64,000 bases of DNA. It comes from Uliginosibacterium sp036017065. Lineage in GTDB: Bacteria > Pseudomonadota > Gammaproteobacteria > Burkholderiales > Rhodocyclaceae. Where the stretch lies: positions 682,001 to 746,000 of the forward strand of contig NZ_JAYXHR010000001.1 of assembly GCF_036017065.1 (NCBI RefSeq). Direction: 5' to 3'. Every line of letters begins with the position of its first letter. The first letter of the stretch is position 1. The position numbers and the translations under genes were made by a program. Shown here piece by piece: positions 17,081-24,832 of this stretch. The notes below the pieces were generated by a model. The model did not search any database. It was not told the DNA's origin and saw only the letters and a list, made by a program, of their open reading frames with translations.

Positions 17081-19246
17081 TCAGGCGGCCACCGGCAGGC
17101 TTCGCCGTACCAGGCCCACCATCGCCGCGGCATCCACGATCAACGCCACCCGGCCGTCGCCCATGATGGTGGCGCCGGCCACCCCGAGGACGCGGTGGTA
17201 GTTCGCCTCCAGGCTCTTGATCACCACCTGGTGCTGGCCGATGAGCGCGTCGACGAACAGCGCAGCCTTGGTGCCGTCGCTCTCCAGCACCACCATGATT
17301 CCCTCGCTGAGCGCCGGCCCGTCGCCGGGCACCCGGAACTGCTCGCGCAGTCCGATGACGGGCAGGTACTCGCCGCGCACCTGGATCAGGCACTCGCGGC
17401 CCGACACGCTCTTGATCATCGCCGGCGTCGCCTGCAGCGACTCCACGACGTAGTCCAGCGGGATGATGTAGGTCTCGTTGCCCACCGCCACCGACATGCC
17501 GTCGAGGATGGCCAGCGTGAGGGGCAGCCGCACGGTGACGCGGGTGCCCACACCGGCCACCGAGTCCAGCTCCACACGGCCGTTCATGGCGGCGATGTTG
17601 CGCTTCACCACATCCATGCCGACCCCGCGCCCCGACACATCGGTCACCGCGGCGGCCGTCGAGAAGCCGGGCTCGAAGATGAGCATCCAGACGTCCTGGT
17701 CGCTCATGTTGTCGTGCACCGGCAGGCCGCGTTCGCGCGCCTTGGCGAGGATGCGTTCGCGGTGCAGGCCACCGCCGTCGTCGGACACCTCGATGACGAT
17801 GTTGCCGCTCTGGTGATAGGCCCGCAGCATCAGCGTGCCCATCTCCGTCTTCTGAGCGGCAGCGCGCGCCTGTGGCGACTCGATGCCGTGGTCCAGGCTG
17901 TTGCGCACGAGGTGCGTCAGCGGGTCGGTGATGCGCTCGATCAGCGTCTTGTCCAGCTCGGTATGCTCGCCGGTCATGATGAGCTGCACCTTCTTGCCGA
18001 GCTTCTGCGACAGGTCGCGCACCAGCCGCGGGAAGCGCGAGAAGACGGTGGAGATCGGCAGCATCCGTACCGACATCACCGACTCCTGCAGGTCGCGCGT
18101 GTTGCGCGCAAGCTGGCCGATGCCGCTGAGCAGACGCTCATGAAGCTGCGGGTCCACATCGGCCGCGGCCTGCGCCAGCATGGCCTGGGTGATGACCAGC
18201 TCGCCGACCAGGTTGATCATCTGGTCGACCTTCTCCACGCTGACGCGGATCGAGCTGTCGGCGGCCGCTTTCGCCGCGGCGGGCGCGCCCTTCTGCTCGG
18301 TCCTGGCCGTCGCGGCCTGCGGCGACTCGCTGCCAGCCCTTGCGACGACCGTCTCCGCCGCCGGGGCCGCCGAGGGCGCCTCCTGGGCTGGCAGGCTGCT
18401 CATATCGAAGAGGCCGAAGGAGCCATCGTCCGCCTCGAATCCTTGCGACGTAGCTGGCGCTGCCGCCGCAGCTGCCTCGCCATCGACGCTGGCATCCTCC
18501 GCCAGCGGCGCGAAGAACCCGAAAGCGCCATCGGGGTCGTCGTCACCCGCCGCTTCGACCGGCGCAGGTGCCGCCTCCACCGCAGAGGTCGCCACCGCCG
18601 AGACACTGACGCTGCCGCTGTCCGCCACGTAGTCCAGGATGCCGGCCAGTTCCTCGGCGCTGGACGTCCCCTGCACGAGGACGCTCAGCGTCCCCTCGGC
18701 ATCCAGCACGAACTCGTCCACGCTGCCGACCGCCAGCAGTTCCTGGCGCAGGTTCTCGGCCAGTCGCGCAGCGTCGCTGCCGCTCAGGTGAGCGTGAAGG
18801 CGATAGGCAAGCAGCGCGCCGGGCGCCTCGCCCCCCTCGGTGGCAGCCGCCGCGCCCTGCGCCGCGGCCAGCATGACCAGGCGCGCGCGGATCTGCTCGG
18901 CTGCGTCATGGTCGGCCTCGCCCTGCCCCTGGTGGGCCGCCAGCAGGTTCTTCAGGACGTCACCGGCGACCAGCGAGGCGTCGACGATGTCCTCGGTCAG
19001 TGCCCGCTCGCCCTTGCGCACGAGGTCAAGCAGGGTTTCCAGGTCGTGGGTGACTTCGGCCAGGTCATTGAACCCGAAGGTGCCGGCCGAGCCCTTGATG
19101 GAGTGGGCCGCACGGAAGATCGCGTTGAGCGCTTCGGCGTCCGGCGCCGAGAGATCGATCTCCAGCAGCAGGGCTTCCATGCTGCCCAGGTGCTCCTGCG
19201 CCTCCTCGAAGAAGGTGGCGTGGAAGCGGCTCATGTCGATGGACAT
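17081..19246 (-). CDS. cheA: Chemotaxis histidine kinase CheA (second copy)
   Basis: 721 residues in the order Hpt (H48 in AAHSIKGSAGTF), a P2-like ferredoxin-fold segment (about 143-218), a long Ala-rich acidic linker (219-320), P3 dimerisation, HATPase (HLVRNSLDHG, SDDGGG, SGRGVGMDVV) and CheW-like domain. The linker carries two related short motifs, DGAFGFFAPL at 239-248 and DGSFGLFDMSSL at 274-285. It lies between cheY2 and cheW in the block that also holds cheR, cheD, cheB and receptors, so it is probably the main kinase for the receptors here; the first CheA copy is clearly different. Confidence 0.95.
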   Translation of the reverse strand: MSIDMSRFHATFFEEAQEHLGSMEALLLEIDLSAPDAEALNAIFRAAHSIKGSAGTFGFNDLAEVTHDLETLLDLVRKGERALTEDIVDASLVAGDVLKNLLAAHQGQGEADHDAAEQIRARLVMLAAAQGAAAATEGGEAPGALLAYRLHAHLSGSDAARLAENLRQELLAVGSVDEFVLDAEGTLSVLVQGTSSAEELAGILDYVADSGSVSVSAVATSAVEAAPAPVEAAGDDDPDGAFGFFAPLAEDASVDGEAAAAAAPATSQGFEADDGSFGLFDMSSLPAQEAPSAAPAAETVVARAGSESPQAATARTEQKGAPAAAKAAADSSIRVSVEKVDQMINLVGELVITQAMLAQAAADVDPQLHERLLSGIGQLARNTRDLQESVMSVRMLPISTVFSRFPRLVRDLSQKLGKKVQLIMTGEHTELDKTLIERITDPLTHLVRNSLDHGIESPQARAAAQKTEMGTLMLRAYHQSGNIVIEVSDDGGGLHRERILAKARERGLPVHDNMSDQDVWMLIFEPGFSTAAAVTDVSGRGVGMDVVKRNIAAMNGRVELDSVAGVGTRVTVRLPLTLAILDGMSVAVGNETYIIPLDYVVESLQATPAMIKSVSGRECLIQVRGEYLPVIGLREQFRVPGDGPALSEGIMVVLESDGTKAALFVDALIGQHQVVIKSLEANYHRVLGVAGATIMGDGRVALIVDAAAMVGLVRRSLPVAA

Positions 19247-19264
19247 TGGCTCGCCTCCCGGGGA

Positions 19265-19630
19265 TCAGCCGATGACTTTCTTGACGACTTCGATCAGTTT
19301 CTGCGGATCGAAGGGCTTGACCAGCCAGCCGGTTGCGCCGGCATTGCGTCCCTGCGTCTTCATGATGTCGGACGACTCGGTGGTCAGCATCAGGATCGGC
19401 GTGCTCTTGTACTGCGGCAGGCCGCGCAGCGTCTTGATCAGCGATATGCCGTCCAGTCGCGGCATGTTCTGGTCGGTCAGCACCAGGTCCACCGGGCGAC
19501 CCTTGGCCTTCTCGACGCCGTCCATGCCGTCCACGGCCTCGACCACGTCGTAGCCGGCCCCCTTGAGGGTGAAGGACACCATCTGGCGGATGGAGGCGGA
19601 GTCATCGACAGTCAGTACGGTCTTCGCCAT
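19265..19630 (-). CDS. cheY: Chemotaxis response regulator CheY (second copy)
   Basis: A 121-residue receiver-only protein: D9/D10, phospho-acceptor D53 in LTDQNMPRLDG, Thr in LMLTTESS and Lys in LVKPFDP. The ATG at 19630 gives MAKTVLTVDDSASIRQMV; a longer frame overlapping the preceding receptor gene has no homology-like start. This sub-type, with DSASIRQMVSFTL, is usually paired with CheA/CheW/MCP clusters and may serve as a phosphate sink rather than a motor ligand; that role is inference. Confidence 0.93.
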   Translation of the reverse strand: MAKTVLTVDDSASIRQMVSFTLKGAGYDVVEAVDGMDGVEKAKGRPVDLVLTDQNMPRLDGISLIKTLRGLPQYKSTPILMLTTESSDIMKTQGRNAGATGWLVKPFDPQKLIEVVKKVIG

Positions 19631-19640
19631 CACGGCTCTC

Positions 19641-20858
19641 CTAGAAAAGTTCGACGTCGCCGCGTGCCATCGCGGTCTGCAATACGGGAGTCGCTGTCTC
19701 GCGGGCCGACAGGCGCGACAGCGATTGCGCGAGCTGCGCCAGTTCCAGCTGGAGGTTTTCCGTGTCCGCTGCCGTGGCTCCGTCGAGCTGTACGGCCAGG
19801 CGCTGCATGTCCTGCAGGGCGCCATCCAGCAGCACGACGCGCTTGTCCATGTGGGTCAGCAGTTGCGACACCATGTCCTGGAACTGCAGGGCGGTGACCG
19901 CACGGCCAACCTCGCCATCGAGCGCGGTGGCGGCCTCGCCCATCCGTTCCAGGGCGGCGCTGCGCTGCTGATGGATGTGGTCGATCTCGCCGAGCACGCT
20001 TTCCACCCGGGTCTTGGCGTCGACGGCGAAGCTCATGTCTTGCGAAGCCATCCGCCGGATGGCGATCTCGGTCTCGCCGACCACGGCACGCATCTGCGCC
20101 ATGACATTCGAGATCTGCTGCGAGAACTGGGTGGTGCGGTTGGAGAGCTCGCGCACCTCGTCGGCCACCACCGCAAACCCCCGCCCGGCCTCGCCGGCAC
20201 GCGCCGCCTCGATGGCCGCATTGAGGGCCAGCAGGTTGGTCTGCTTGGAAATGGCACCGATCTCGCCGAGGATCGATTCCACCTCGCGGGCACGCTCCGC
20301 GATGTTGTCGGTCAGGCTGACGAGGCTCTGCCCCAGGCGACTGTTCTCGATGACGCTGTCGACGATGCGCTGCATCGCCTCCGATGTATTCGCCATGAAT
20401 ACATCGATCTGCACGGTCGCCCCGTCGCCCTGGCCGCTCGCCATGTCGACCGCCAGGCGTTGCTGGGCGCGGGTCTGTTCGTTCATGCCGCCGAAGCTCG
20501 TCGTGAGTTGCGTGATGGCCTGTGCCAGCAGGGTCTGGACCCGAACCGTGTCTTCGCGATTGGCGCTGAGCAACTGACCGAATTCACGTGCGCAATGGCT
20601 CAGCAACTCGGCAAGACCTGTCTGCAAACCTGGCTCCCCGGACGCTATGGCAGCGGTACCGGAAGTCGCCACTCCGTGCGGGCCGCGCAGTGCCAGCCAT
20701 GCCCAGGGGGCCGCAGCCAGGAGTGCGATCAGCCAGGTGCCGAACAACGAGGACCGCACGCCGCCCGCTCCGCCATAGGCCAGCAACGCAAGAGGTAGCA
20801 GCAGGCTCCAGCCTGCTGCCAGGATCAGAACTGTCCTTCCCGCAACCCGTGTCTGCAT
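19641..20858 (-). CDS. Methyl-accepting chemotaxis protein, short membrane-anchored type
   Basis: 405 residues from the ATG at 20858 (MQTRVAGRTVLILAAGW). Two closely spaced hydrophobic segments near residues 9-30 and 37-58 form an N-terminal hairpin, followed by a cytoplasmic signalling region with QTNLLALNAAIEAARAGEAGRGF and ADEVRELSNRT. There is no periplasmic sensing domain and no HAMP, so it probably senses a cytoplasmic or membrane signal, or serves as a scaffold. It is the first gene of the block leading into cheY2 and cheA2. An upstream in-frame ATG at 20966 would add 36 polar residues. Confidence 0.85.
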   Translation of the reverse strand: MQTRVAGRTVLILAAGWSLLLPLALLAYGGAGGVRSSLFGTWLIALLAAAPWAWLALRGPHGVATSGTAAIASGEPGLQTGLAELLSHCAREFGQLLSANREDTVRVQTLLAQAITQLTTSFGGMNEQTRAQQRLAVDMASGQGDGATVQIDVFMANTSEAMQRIVDSVIENSRLGQSLVSLTDNIAERAREVESILGEIGAISKQTNLLALNAAIEAARAGEAGRGFAVVADEVRELSNRTTQFSQQISNVMAQMRAVVGETEIAIRRMASQDMSFAVDAKTRVESVLGEIDHIHQQRSAALERMGEAATALDGEVGRAVTALQFQDMVSQLLTHMDKRVVLLDGALQDMQRLAVQLDGATAADTENLQLELAQLAQSLSRLSARETATPVLQTAMARGDVELF

Positions 20859-20907
20859 TGCCCTGCCCCTTGCCTGTGCAGCCTTGCGGCCTGATGCAAT
20901 AGGAATA

Positions 20908-20934
20908 TCGTCGGTCGCATTTGTTCCAACTTGA
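20908..20934 (-). promoter_or_regulatory. Weak sigma-28-like site upstream of the mcp-cheY-cheA2 block
   Basis: Minus strand TCAAGTTG, 11 bases, ACCGACGA. The -35 octamer is identical to that of the motA site; the -10 matches only 5 of 8 positions. The leader would be about 40 bases. Confidence 0.3.
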
Positions 20935-21125
20935 ACGCGTGAATAAATGTCCACGCTCGGTGTCATCCGGAAACCCGCATGGGATATGGCGGCGCAAAAA
21001 AACCTGCCCAGAAGTGCGTATGACGAAAGGATTAGATGCGACAGAGGTGCCGCAGGAGTGGTCAGACCGCCGGCAGGACTACCGGCGCGCTGCGGGGTCC
21101 GGAAATCCCTGGCGGGAGGGTGGTG

Positions 21126-22073
21126 TCAGCGCGGAACGGGGGACGCTTCGCGCAGCTCTTCCGCCTGGAGCGGCTGACTGCTGCCGACATCCAGCTCCTG
21201 CCCTTCATTCAGCAGGGTCTCTTCCGCTTTACGATTCAGCACGATGATGCTGATGCGGCGGTTGATGGCGCTGTATGGATCGTTGCGATCCAGCGGAATC
21301 GTGGACGCCAGGCCCACGACGCGCATCACCTTGTTGTCGCCGATGCCGCCGACCACCAGTTCGCGCCGACAGGCATTGGCACGGTTGGCGGACAGCTCCC
21401 AGTTGGTGAAGCCGCTGCCGTCGCCGGAATAGCGCGCGGCATCGGTATGCCCGGTGATGCTCAGACGGTTTTCCACCTGGTTCAGCACCGTGCCGATCGC
21501 GCGAAGGATCTCGCTGGTGTAGGGCTTGAGCGTCGCGCTGGCGGTGTCGAACATCGGCCGGTTCTGCTCGTCGACGATCTGCAGGCGCAGGCCGTCGGAG
21601 GTCAGGTCGATGAGCAGCTGGTTCTTGAACTGGCGCAGGTTGGGGTTGGCCTCGACGAGGGCTTCGATCTTGCCCTTCAGGTCCTGCAGCATCGCCCGTT
21701 CCTTCTGCCGTTCCTCCTCGGTCTGCTGGGGCGAGGTGTGCACCTTGGTGAGCTTGCGCGCTTCCTGGAAGGTGCTGTTGGCCACCTCACCCACGGAACG
21801 GGTCAAGTCCTTGCCGCCCCCCTCGACCGGGGACGTGGCCGAGCCCGAGCCCGGTCCGCCTTCCAGCGAGAGCTTCAGCGGGTTCTGGAAGTAATCCTGG
21901 ATGCCTTTCAGGTCGCCCTTGGTGGTCGACCCCAGCAGCCACATGAGCAGGAAGAAGGCCATCATCGCCGTCACGAAGTCGGCATAGGCGATCTTCCACG
22001 CACCACCGTGGGCGCCACCGCCGCCCTTCTTGATGCGCTTGACTACGATTGGCTGTTGGGAATCGTCACTCAT
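21126..22073 (-). CDS. motB: Flagellar stator protein MotB
   Basis: 315 residues. A short basic N-terminus and one membrane segment (about 27-47) carry the proton-binding Asp in AYADFVTAMMAFFLLMWLL; the periplasmic OmpA-like peptidoglycan-binding domain is near 155-285, with the signature NRLSITGHTDAARY and the segment NRRISIIVL. It follows motA by 43 bases. The stator pair is placed directly upstream of the chemotaxis genes, as in many betaproteobacteria. Confidence 0.96.
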   Translation of the reverse strand: MSDDSQQPIVVKRIKKGGGGAHGGAWKIAYADFVTAMMAFFLLMWLLGSTTKGDLKGIQDYFQNPLKLSLEGGPGSGSATSPVEGGGKDLTRSVGEVANSTFQEARKLTKVHTSPQQTEEERQKERAMLQDLKGKIEALVEANPNLRQFKNQLLIDLTSDGLRLQIVDEQNRPMFDTASATLKPYTSEILRAIGTVLNQVENRLSITGHTDAARYSGDGSGFTNWELSANRANACRRELVVGGIGDNKVMRVVGLASTIPLDRNDPYSAINRRISIIVLNRKAEETLLNEGQELDVGSSQPLQAEELREASPVPR

Positions 22074-22116
22074 TGCTCACTCATGACTGCTCGAATCGCT
22101 CAGGCAAATGCCAGGC

Positions 22117-22974
22117 TTATTTGCTCTTGCGGTTCTTGATTTCTTCTTCCAGTTCCTTGAACTGGGGGCGGTCGGTCGAGTACAGCACCTTGCGGCCGAA
22201 CTCCACGGCCACCTGCGGCGCGTAGCCGTTCATGCTGGCGAGCAGCACCACCTTCATGCACTGGTAGATCTTGCCGGCCTCTTCACTCTTCTGCTCCAGC
22301 TGGGAGGCGATCGGCGCGACGAAACCGTAGGACAGCAGGATGCCGAGGAAGGTACCGACCAGCGCGCCGCCAATCATCTTGCCCAGCACCGCCGGCGGCT
22401 GGCCGACGGAGCCCATCACGTTCACCACGCCCATCACCGCCACGACGATACCGAAGGCCGGCACGCCGTCGGCCGTCTTGGACATGACGTGCGCCGGCAC
22501 GTGGGCCTCGTGGTGGTGGGTTTCGAGTTCGATGTCCATCAGGTTCTCGATCTCGAAGGCGTTCAGGTTGCCGCCCACCATCATGCGCAGGTAGTCGGTC
22601 AGGAACTCCACGGCATGGTGATCGTGGAGGAAGGTCGGGTACTTGGAGAAGATGGGGCTGGCTTCCGGGTTCTCGATGTCGTTCTCGATCGACATCAGGC
22701 CCTCCTTGCGCACCTTGGCGAGGATCTCGAAGAGCATCGCCAGGATGTCGACGTAGTAGGCCTTGTTGTAGGGCGAACCCTTCAGCACCGAGGGCAGCGC
22801 CGCCAGCGTGGCCTTCACCGCCTTCGAGCCATTGCCGGCGACGAATCCGCCGACCATGAGGCCGAAGATGGCCAGGTATTCCATTGGCACCCACAGTGCC
22901 GCGAGGCTGCCGTGCACCGCGTAGGTGCCGACCGAAGCAGCCAGGATGATGACGTAACCGACCAGCAGCAGCAT
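22117..22974 (-). CDS. motA: Flagellar stator protein MotA
   Basis: 285-residue membrane protein with four hydrophobic segments (about 2-22, 33-52, 172-192 and 202-222) and a large cytoplasmic loop between the second and third holding the charged torque residues (AKVRKEGLMSIENDIENP). MotA4B2 conducts protons and turns the motor. A candidate sigma-28 promoter lies about 95 bases upstream. Confidence 0.96.
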   Translation of the reverse strand: MLLLVGYVIILAASVGTYAVHGSLAALWVPMEYLAIFGLMVGGFVAGNGSKAVKATLAALPSVLKGSPYNKAYYVDILAMLFEILAKVRKEGLMSIENDIENPEASPIFSKYPTFLHDHHAVEFLTDYLRMMVGGNLNAFEIENLMDIELETHHHEAHVPAHVMSKTADGVPAFGIVVAVMGVVNVMGSVGQPPAVLGKMIGGALVGTFLGILLSYGFVAPIASQLEQKSEEAGKIYQCMKVVLLASMNGYAPQVAVEFGRKVLYSTDRPQFKELEEEIKNRKSK

Positions 22975-23067
22975 CTTGAATCGTCGCCCGGATAGTTGCG
23001 AGGGTGGGAGGTTCTGCGGACCAGCGGGCCGCCCCCGGGATCGCCATTTGCGCCCCGTCCATGCTGG

Positions 23068-23095
23068 CTATCGGCACCGCGGGGCCGCAACTTGA
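23068..23095 (-). promoter_or_regulatory. motA: Candidate sigma-28 promoter of motAB
   Basis: Minus strand TCAAGTTG, 12 bases, GCCGATAG; the -10 matches the FliA consensus GCCGATAA at 7 of 8 positions. It is the best such match in the window. Confidence 0.6.
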
Positions 23096-23146
23096 GTCAG
23101 GCGGGGCGCGGATCGGCAGCCATTCGCCCTGCCCGGCGCAGCGGCG

Positions 23147-23182
23147 AAAAAAGACCGCCGGGCCAAGGGCCGGGCGGTCTTA
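23147..23182 (-). terminator. Terminator of flhDC
   Basis: Minus strand: a long GC-rich stem (AAGACCGCC pairing with GGCGGTCTT, extended inward by GGCC) followed by TTTTTTC. It isolates flhDC from motAB. Confidence 0.85.
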
Positions 23183-23241
23183 ACCCCTTGCGGCGCAAGG
23201 AGGAGGTCAGACGGAGAGCGAGGCTTTGCGCGCTGGCGCGG

Positions 23242-23805
23242 TCAGACGGCCACCAGCTTGGGGGCGGTTACGGCTTCCTCGCGCAGGCCGGCACGCTTGC
23301 CCTTGCCGGCACGGGCAGGCACGTTGCACAGGCCGCACACGTAGTCGTGGGTCGGGTCGAAGGCATGGGCCACGAAGCCACCACCACACTTGGTGCAGCA
23401 GGCCAGTTGCAGCATCTTGGCGTCGAAGAAGCGCACCAGCGTCCAGGCACGGGTGAGGCTCAGCACTTCTTCCAGGTCATGGGCCTGCACGTGGTCGCGG
23501 TACAGGCGGTACGCCTTGAGCGTGGCGTCCAGGCCACGCAGGCTGGTGTTCTTGTTCATGAAACCCAGCAGGGACATGAACAGCGACGCATGCACGTTCT
23601 GTTGCCAGGGGATGAACCAGTCGGTCGAGAACGGCAGCATTCCCTTGGGGGGCGACTCGCCGCGGATCTCCTTGTACAGCTTGAGCAGACGCTCGCGGGA
23701 CAGCCCGGTTTCGGACTCCAGCATCTGCATGCGTGCGCCCAGTTCGATCATCTCCATGGCGCGCTGGGTTTCCTGCGCGTCCTGCACCAGACTTTTCATC
23801 CGCAT
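23242..23805 (-). CDS. flhC: Flagellar master transcriptional activator subunit FlhC
   Basis: 187 residues; with FlhD it forms the heterohexamer that activates class 2 flagellar promoters. The zinc-site cysteines are visible in ACCTKCGGGFVAHAF and YVCGLCNVPARA near the C-terminus, and the family core IELGARMQMLESETGLSRERL near residues 20-40. The ATG at 23805, 15 bases after the flhD stop, follows GGGAGCC; a longer frame overlapping flhD is not supported. Confidence 0.96.
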   Translation of the reverse strand: MRMKSLVQDAQETQRAMEMIELGARMQMLESETGLSRERLLKLYKEIRGESPPKGMLPFSTDWFIPWQQNVHASLFMSLLGFMNKNTSLRGLDATLKAYRLYRDHVQAHDLEEVLSLTRAWTLVRFFDAKMLQLACCTKCGGGFVAHAFDPTHDYVCGLCNVPARAGKGKRAGLREEAVTAPKLVAV

Positions 23806-23819
23806 GATGGGCTCCCGGC

Positions 23820-24137
23820 TCAGGAAAGATGCTCGACCGGCTGCGACGCAGCCAGGATCGTGGCGTGGATGCTGGCGGCTGCGCCCACGCGTTCGTGGCT
23901 GGACAGCAGATTCACCAGCATGGCGTCGTCGAAGCGGAAACGGCACAGCATCATGTCGCTGCCGGCCATGCGCAGGATCTGGCCCGGCGACAGCTCCTCG
24001 ATGATGACGGCGACGTCCTCGCCGATGCCCAGGCGCAGCATCGCGCCTTCACGGTCATCGCGCAGCATCTGTTGCGAGAGCATCAGGTAGGCAAGATTCA
24101 ATTCACGAATCTCGTTCTTCAGATTTGCTGCATTCAT
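23820..24137 (-). CDS. flhD: Flagellar master transcriptional activator subunit FlhD
   Basis: 105 residues, partner of FlhC. The recognisable core is EIRELNLAYLMLSQQMLRDD (about 9-28) and FRFDDAMLVNLLSSH (about 68-82). First gene of the flhDC operon; its upstream region carries two palindromes and must integrate the control of motility, though no specific regulator site can be named from the sequence. Confidence 0.95.
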   Translation of the reverse strand: MNAANLKNEIRELNLAYLMLSQQMLRDDREGAMLRLGIGEDVAVIIEELSPGQILRMAGSDMMLCRFRFDDAMLVNLLSSHERVGAAASIHATILAASQPVEHLS

Positions 24138-24162
24138 CGCGGGCCTCGACTCTCTTTTGTGG

Positions 24163-24182
24163 GAGCGGGCTGGATGCCGCTC
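24163..24182. repeat. REP-like imperfect palindrome in the flhD leader
   Basis: GAGCGG, 8-base centre, CCGCTC, preceded by TTTTGTGG. The whole resembles the GTGGGAGCGGGC repeats scattered in Pseudomonas and related genomes. It is 26 bases upstream of flhD. Confidence 0.4.
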
Positions 24183-24266
24183 TATGGGATTGAAGTCTGC
24201 CGCGCAAGGTGCCGATGTCCAATCAGGTGCCTGCCAAAAATGACGTACAAGAGAACGACCGATTTT

Positions 24267-24287
24267 TTGTAGGAGTTTCTCCTACAA
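24267..24287. promoter_or_regulatory. Perfect inverted repeat upstream of flhD
   Basis: TTGTAGGAG, TTT, CTCCTACAA: 9-bp perfect arms, 130 bases upstream of flhD. No T-run follows in either terminator-compatible orientation, so an operator or a REP-type element is more likely than a terminator. Confidence 0.5.
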
Positions 24288-24345
24288 GGGCATTCCCCAA
24301 GGGGTGATGACGGCCTATCTCGCTTGCCACGCATTCACGGACTTT

Positions 24346-24374
24346 TTGACACCGCGCGGCGGCCTATGTATAGT
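24346..24374 (+). promoter_or_regulatory. Sigma-70 promoter of tRNA-Val
   Basis: TTGACA, 17-base spacer, TATAGT: a near-consensus promoter. The predicted start is about 40 bases before the mature tRNA. Confidence 0.9.
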
Positions 24375-24419
24375 TCGGCCTCTCGTTTCGCGGCGCCCTT
24401 CCTGGCGCACTGTCGAATC

Positions 24420-24494
24420 GGGCGGTTAGCTCAGCGGTAGAGCACTGCCTTCACACGGCAGGGGTCGCAGGTTCAAACCCTGCACCGCCCACCA
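24420..24494 (+). tRNA. tRNA-Val (anticodon CAC)
   Basis: Acceptor GGGCGGT pairs with ACCGCCC; anticodon stem CTGCC/GGCAG encloses the loop TTCACAC with CAC at 24452-24454, reading GTG valine codons. The T-loop GTTCAAAC is normal and the 3' CCA is encoded. No integrase or att-like duplication is seen next to it. Confidence 0.97.
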
Positions 24495-24505
24495 GTTTCA
24501 TGAAA

Positions 24506-24534
24506 TGCCGGCCTTGCGCCGGCATTTTTCTTTT
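24506..24534 (+). terminator. Terminator after tRNA-Val
   Basis: TGCCGGC, loop CTTGC, GCCGGCA then TTTTTCTTTTC, 12 bases after the tRNA end. Confidence 0.9.
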
Positions 24535-24832
24535 CTGCTTTCCTTCTGCTTCCCGATGACTCACGCACGCGGCCGCGGCATCGCGCCGCGATGTTTCACG
24601 CGCCCGCGTTCCCCGCTCATCACACTTAAAGTGATTTCTAGCTTCCTACAAACCTCCTAAAGTTTTTCAGGAGGCATGCCGTTAGAGGCCTGCGTACTGG
24701 AGTCCACGCTCCAGCGAAATTCGTAAATCCGTCTCAGGGCCGCCCGCCCTCCTCCGCAGTCCCTCCCCGATTTCCATTGCGTCAATGACGCTGCCCGCGC
24801 AACGGCGTGCTACGGGCAGCGCCTGGCCGCGC
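24535..24832. other. Intergenic region after tRNA-Val
   Basis: No gene seen. It contains the short palindrome CACTTAAAGTG near 24622 and an inverted repeat CCTCCT/AGGAGG at 24653-24674, and shares TCCTACAA with the flhD upstream palindrome. No function is assigned. Confidence 0.4.

Noticed and set aside
17195..19897. Very long plus-strand open frame opposite cheA2
   Set aside because: High GC leaves antisense frames open by chance; the translation is His/Arg/Gln-rich without motifs, while cheA2 on the other strand is unmistakable. The frame at 14205-16448 is rejected for the same reason.
23820..23946. Extended flhC start overlapping flhD
   Set aside because: The extra 47 residues have no FlhC homology; the ATG at 23805 gives the normal length and has a ribosome site.
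24420..24830. Integration site of a mobile element at tRNA-Val
   Set aside because: The tRNA is intact, no integrase gene or duplicated 3' end is seen, and the next genes are ordinary chromosomal ones.
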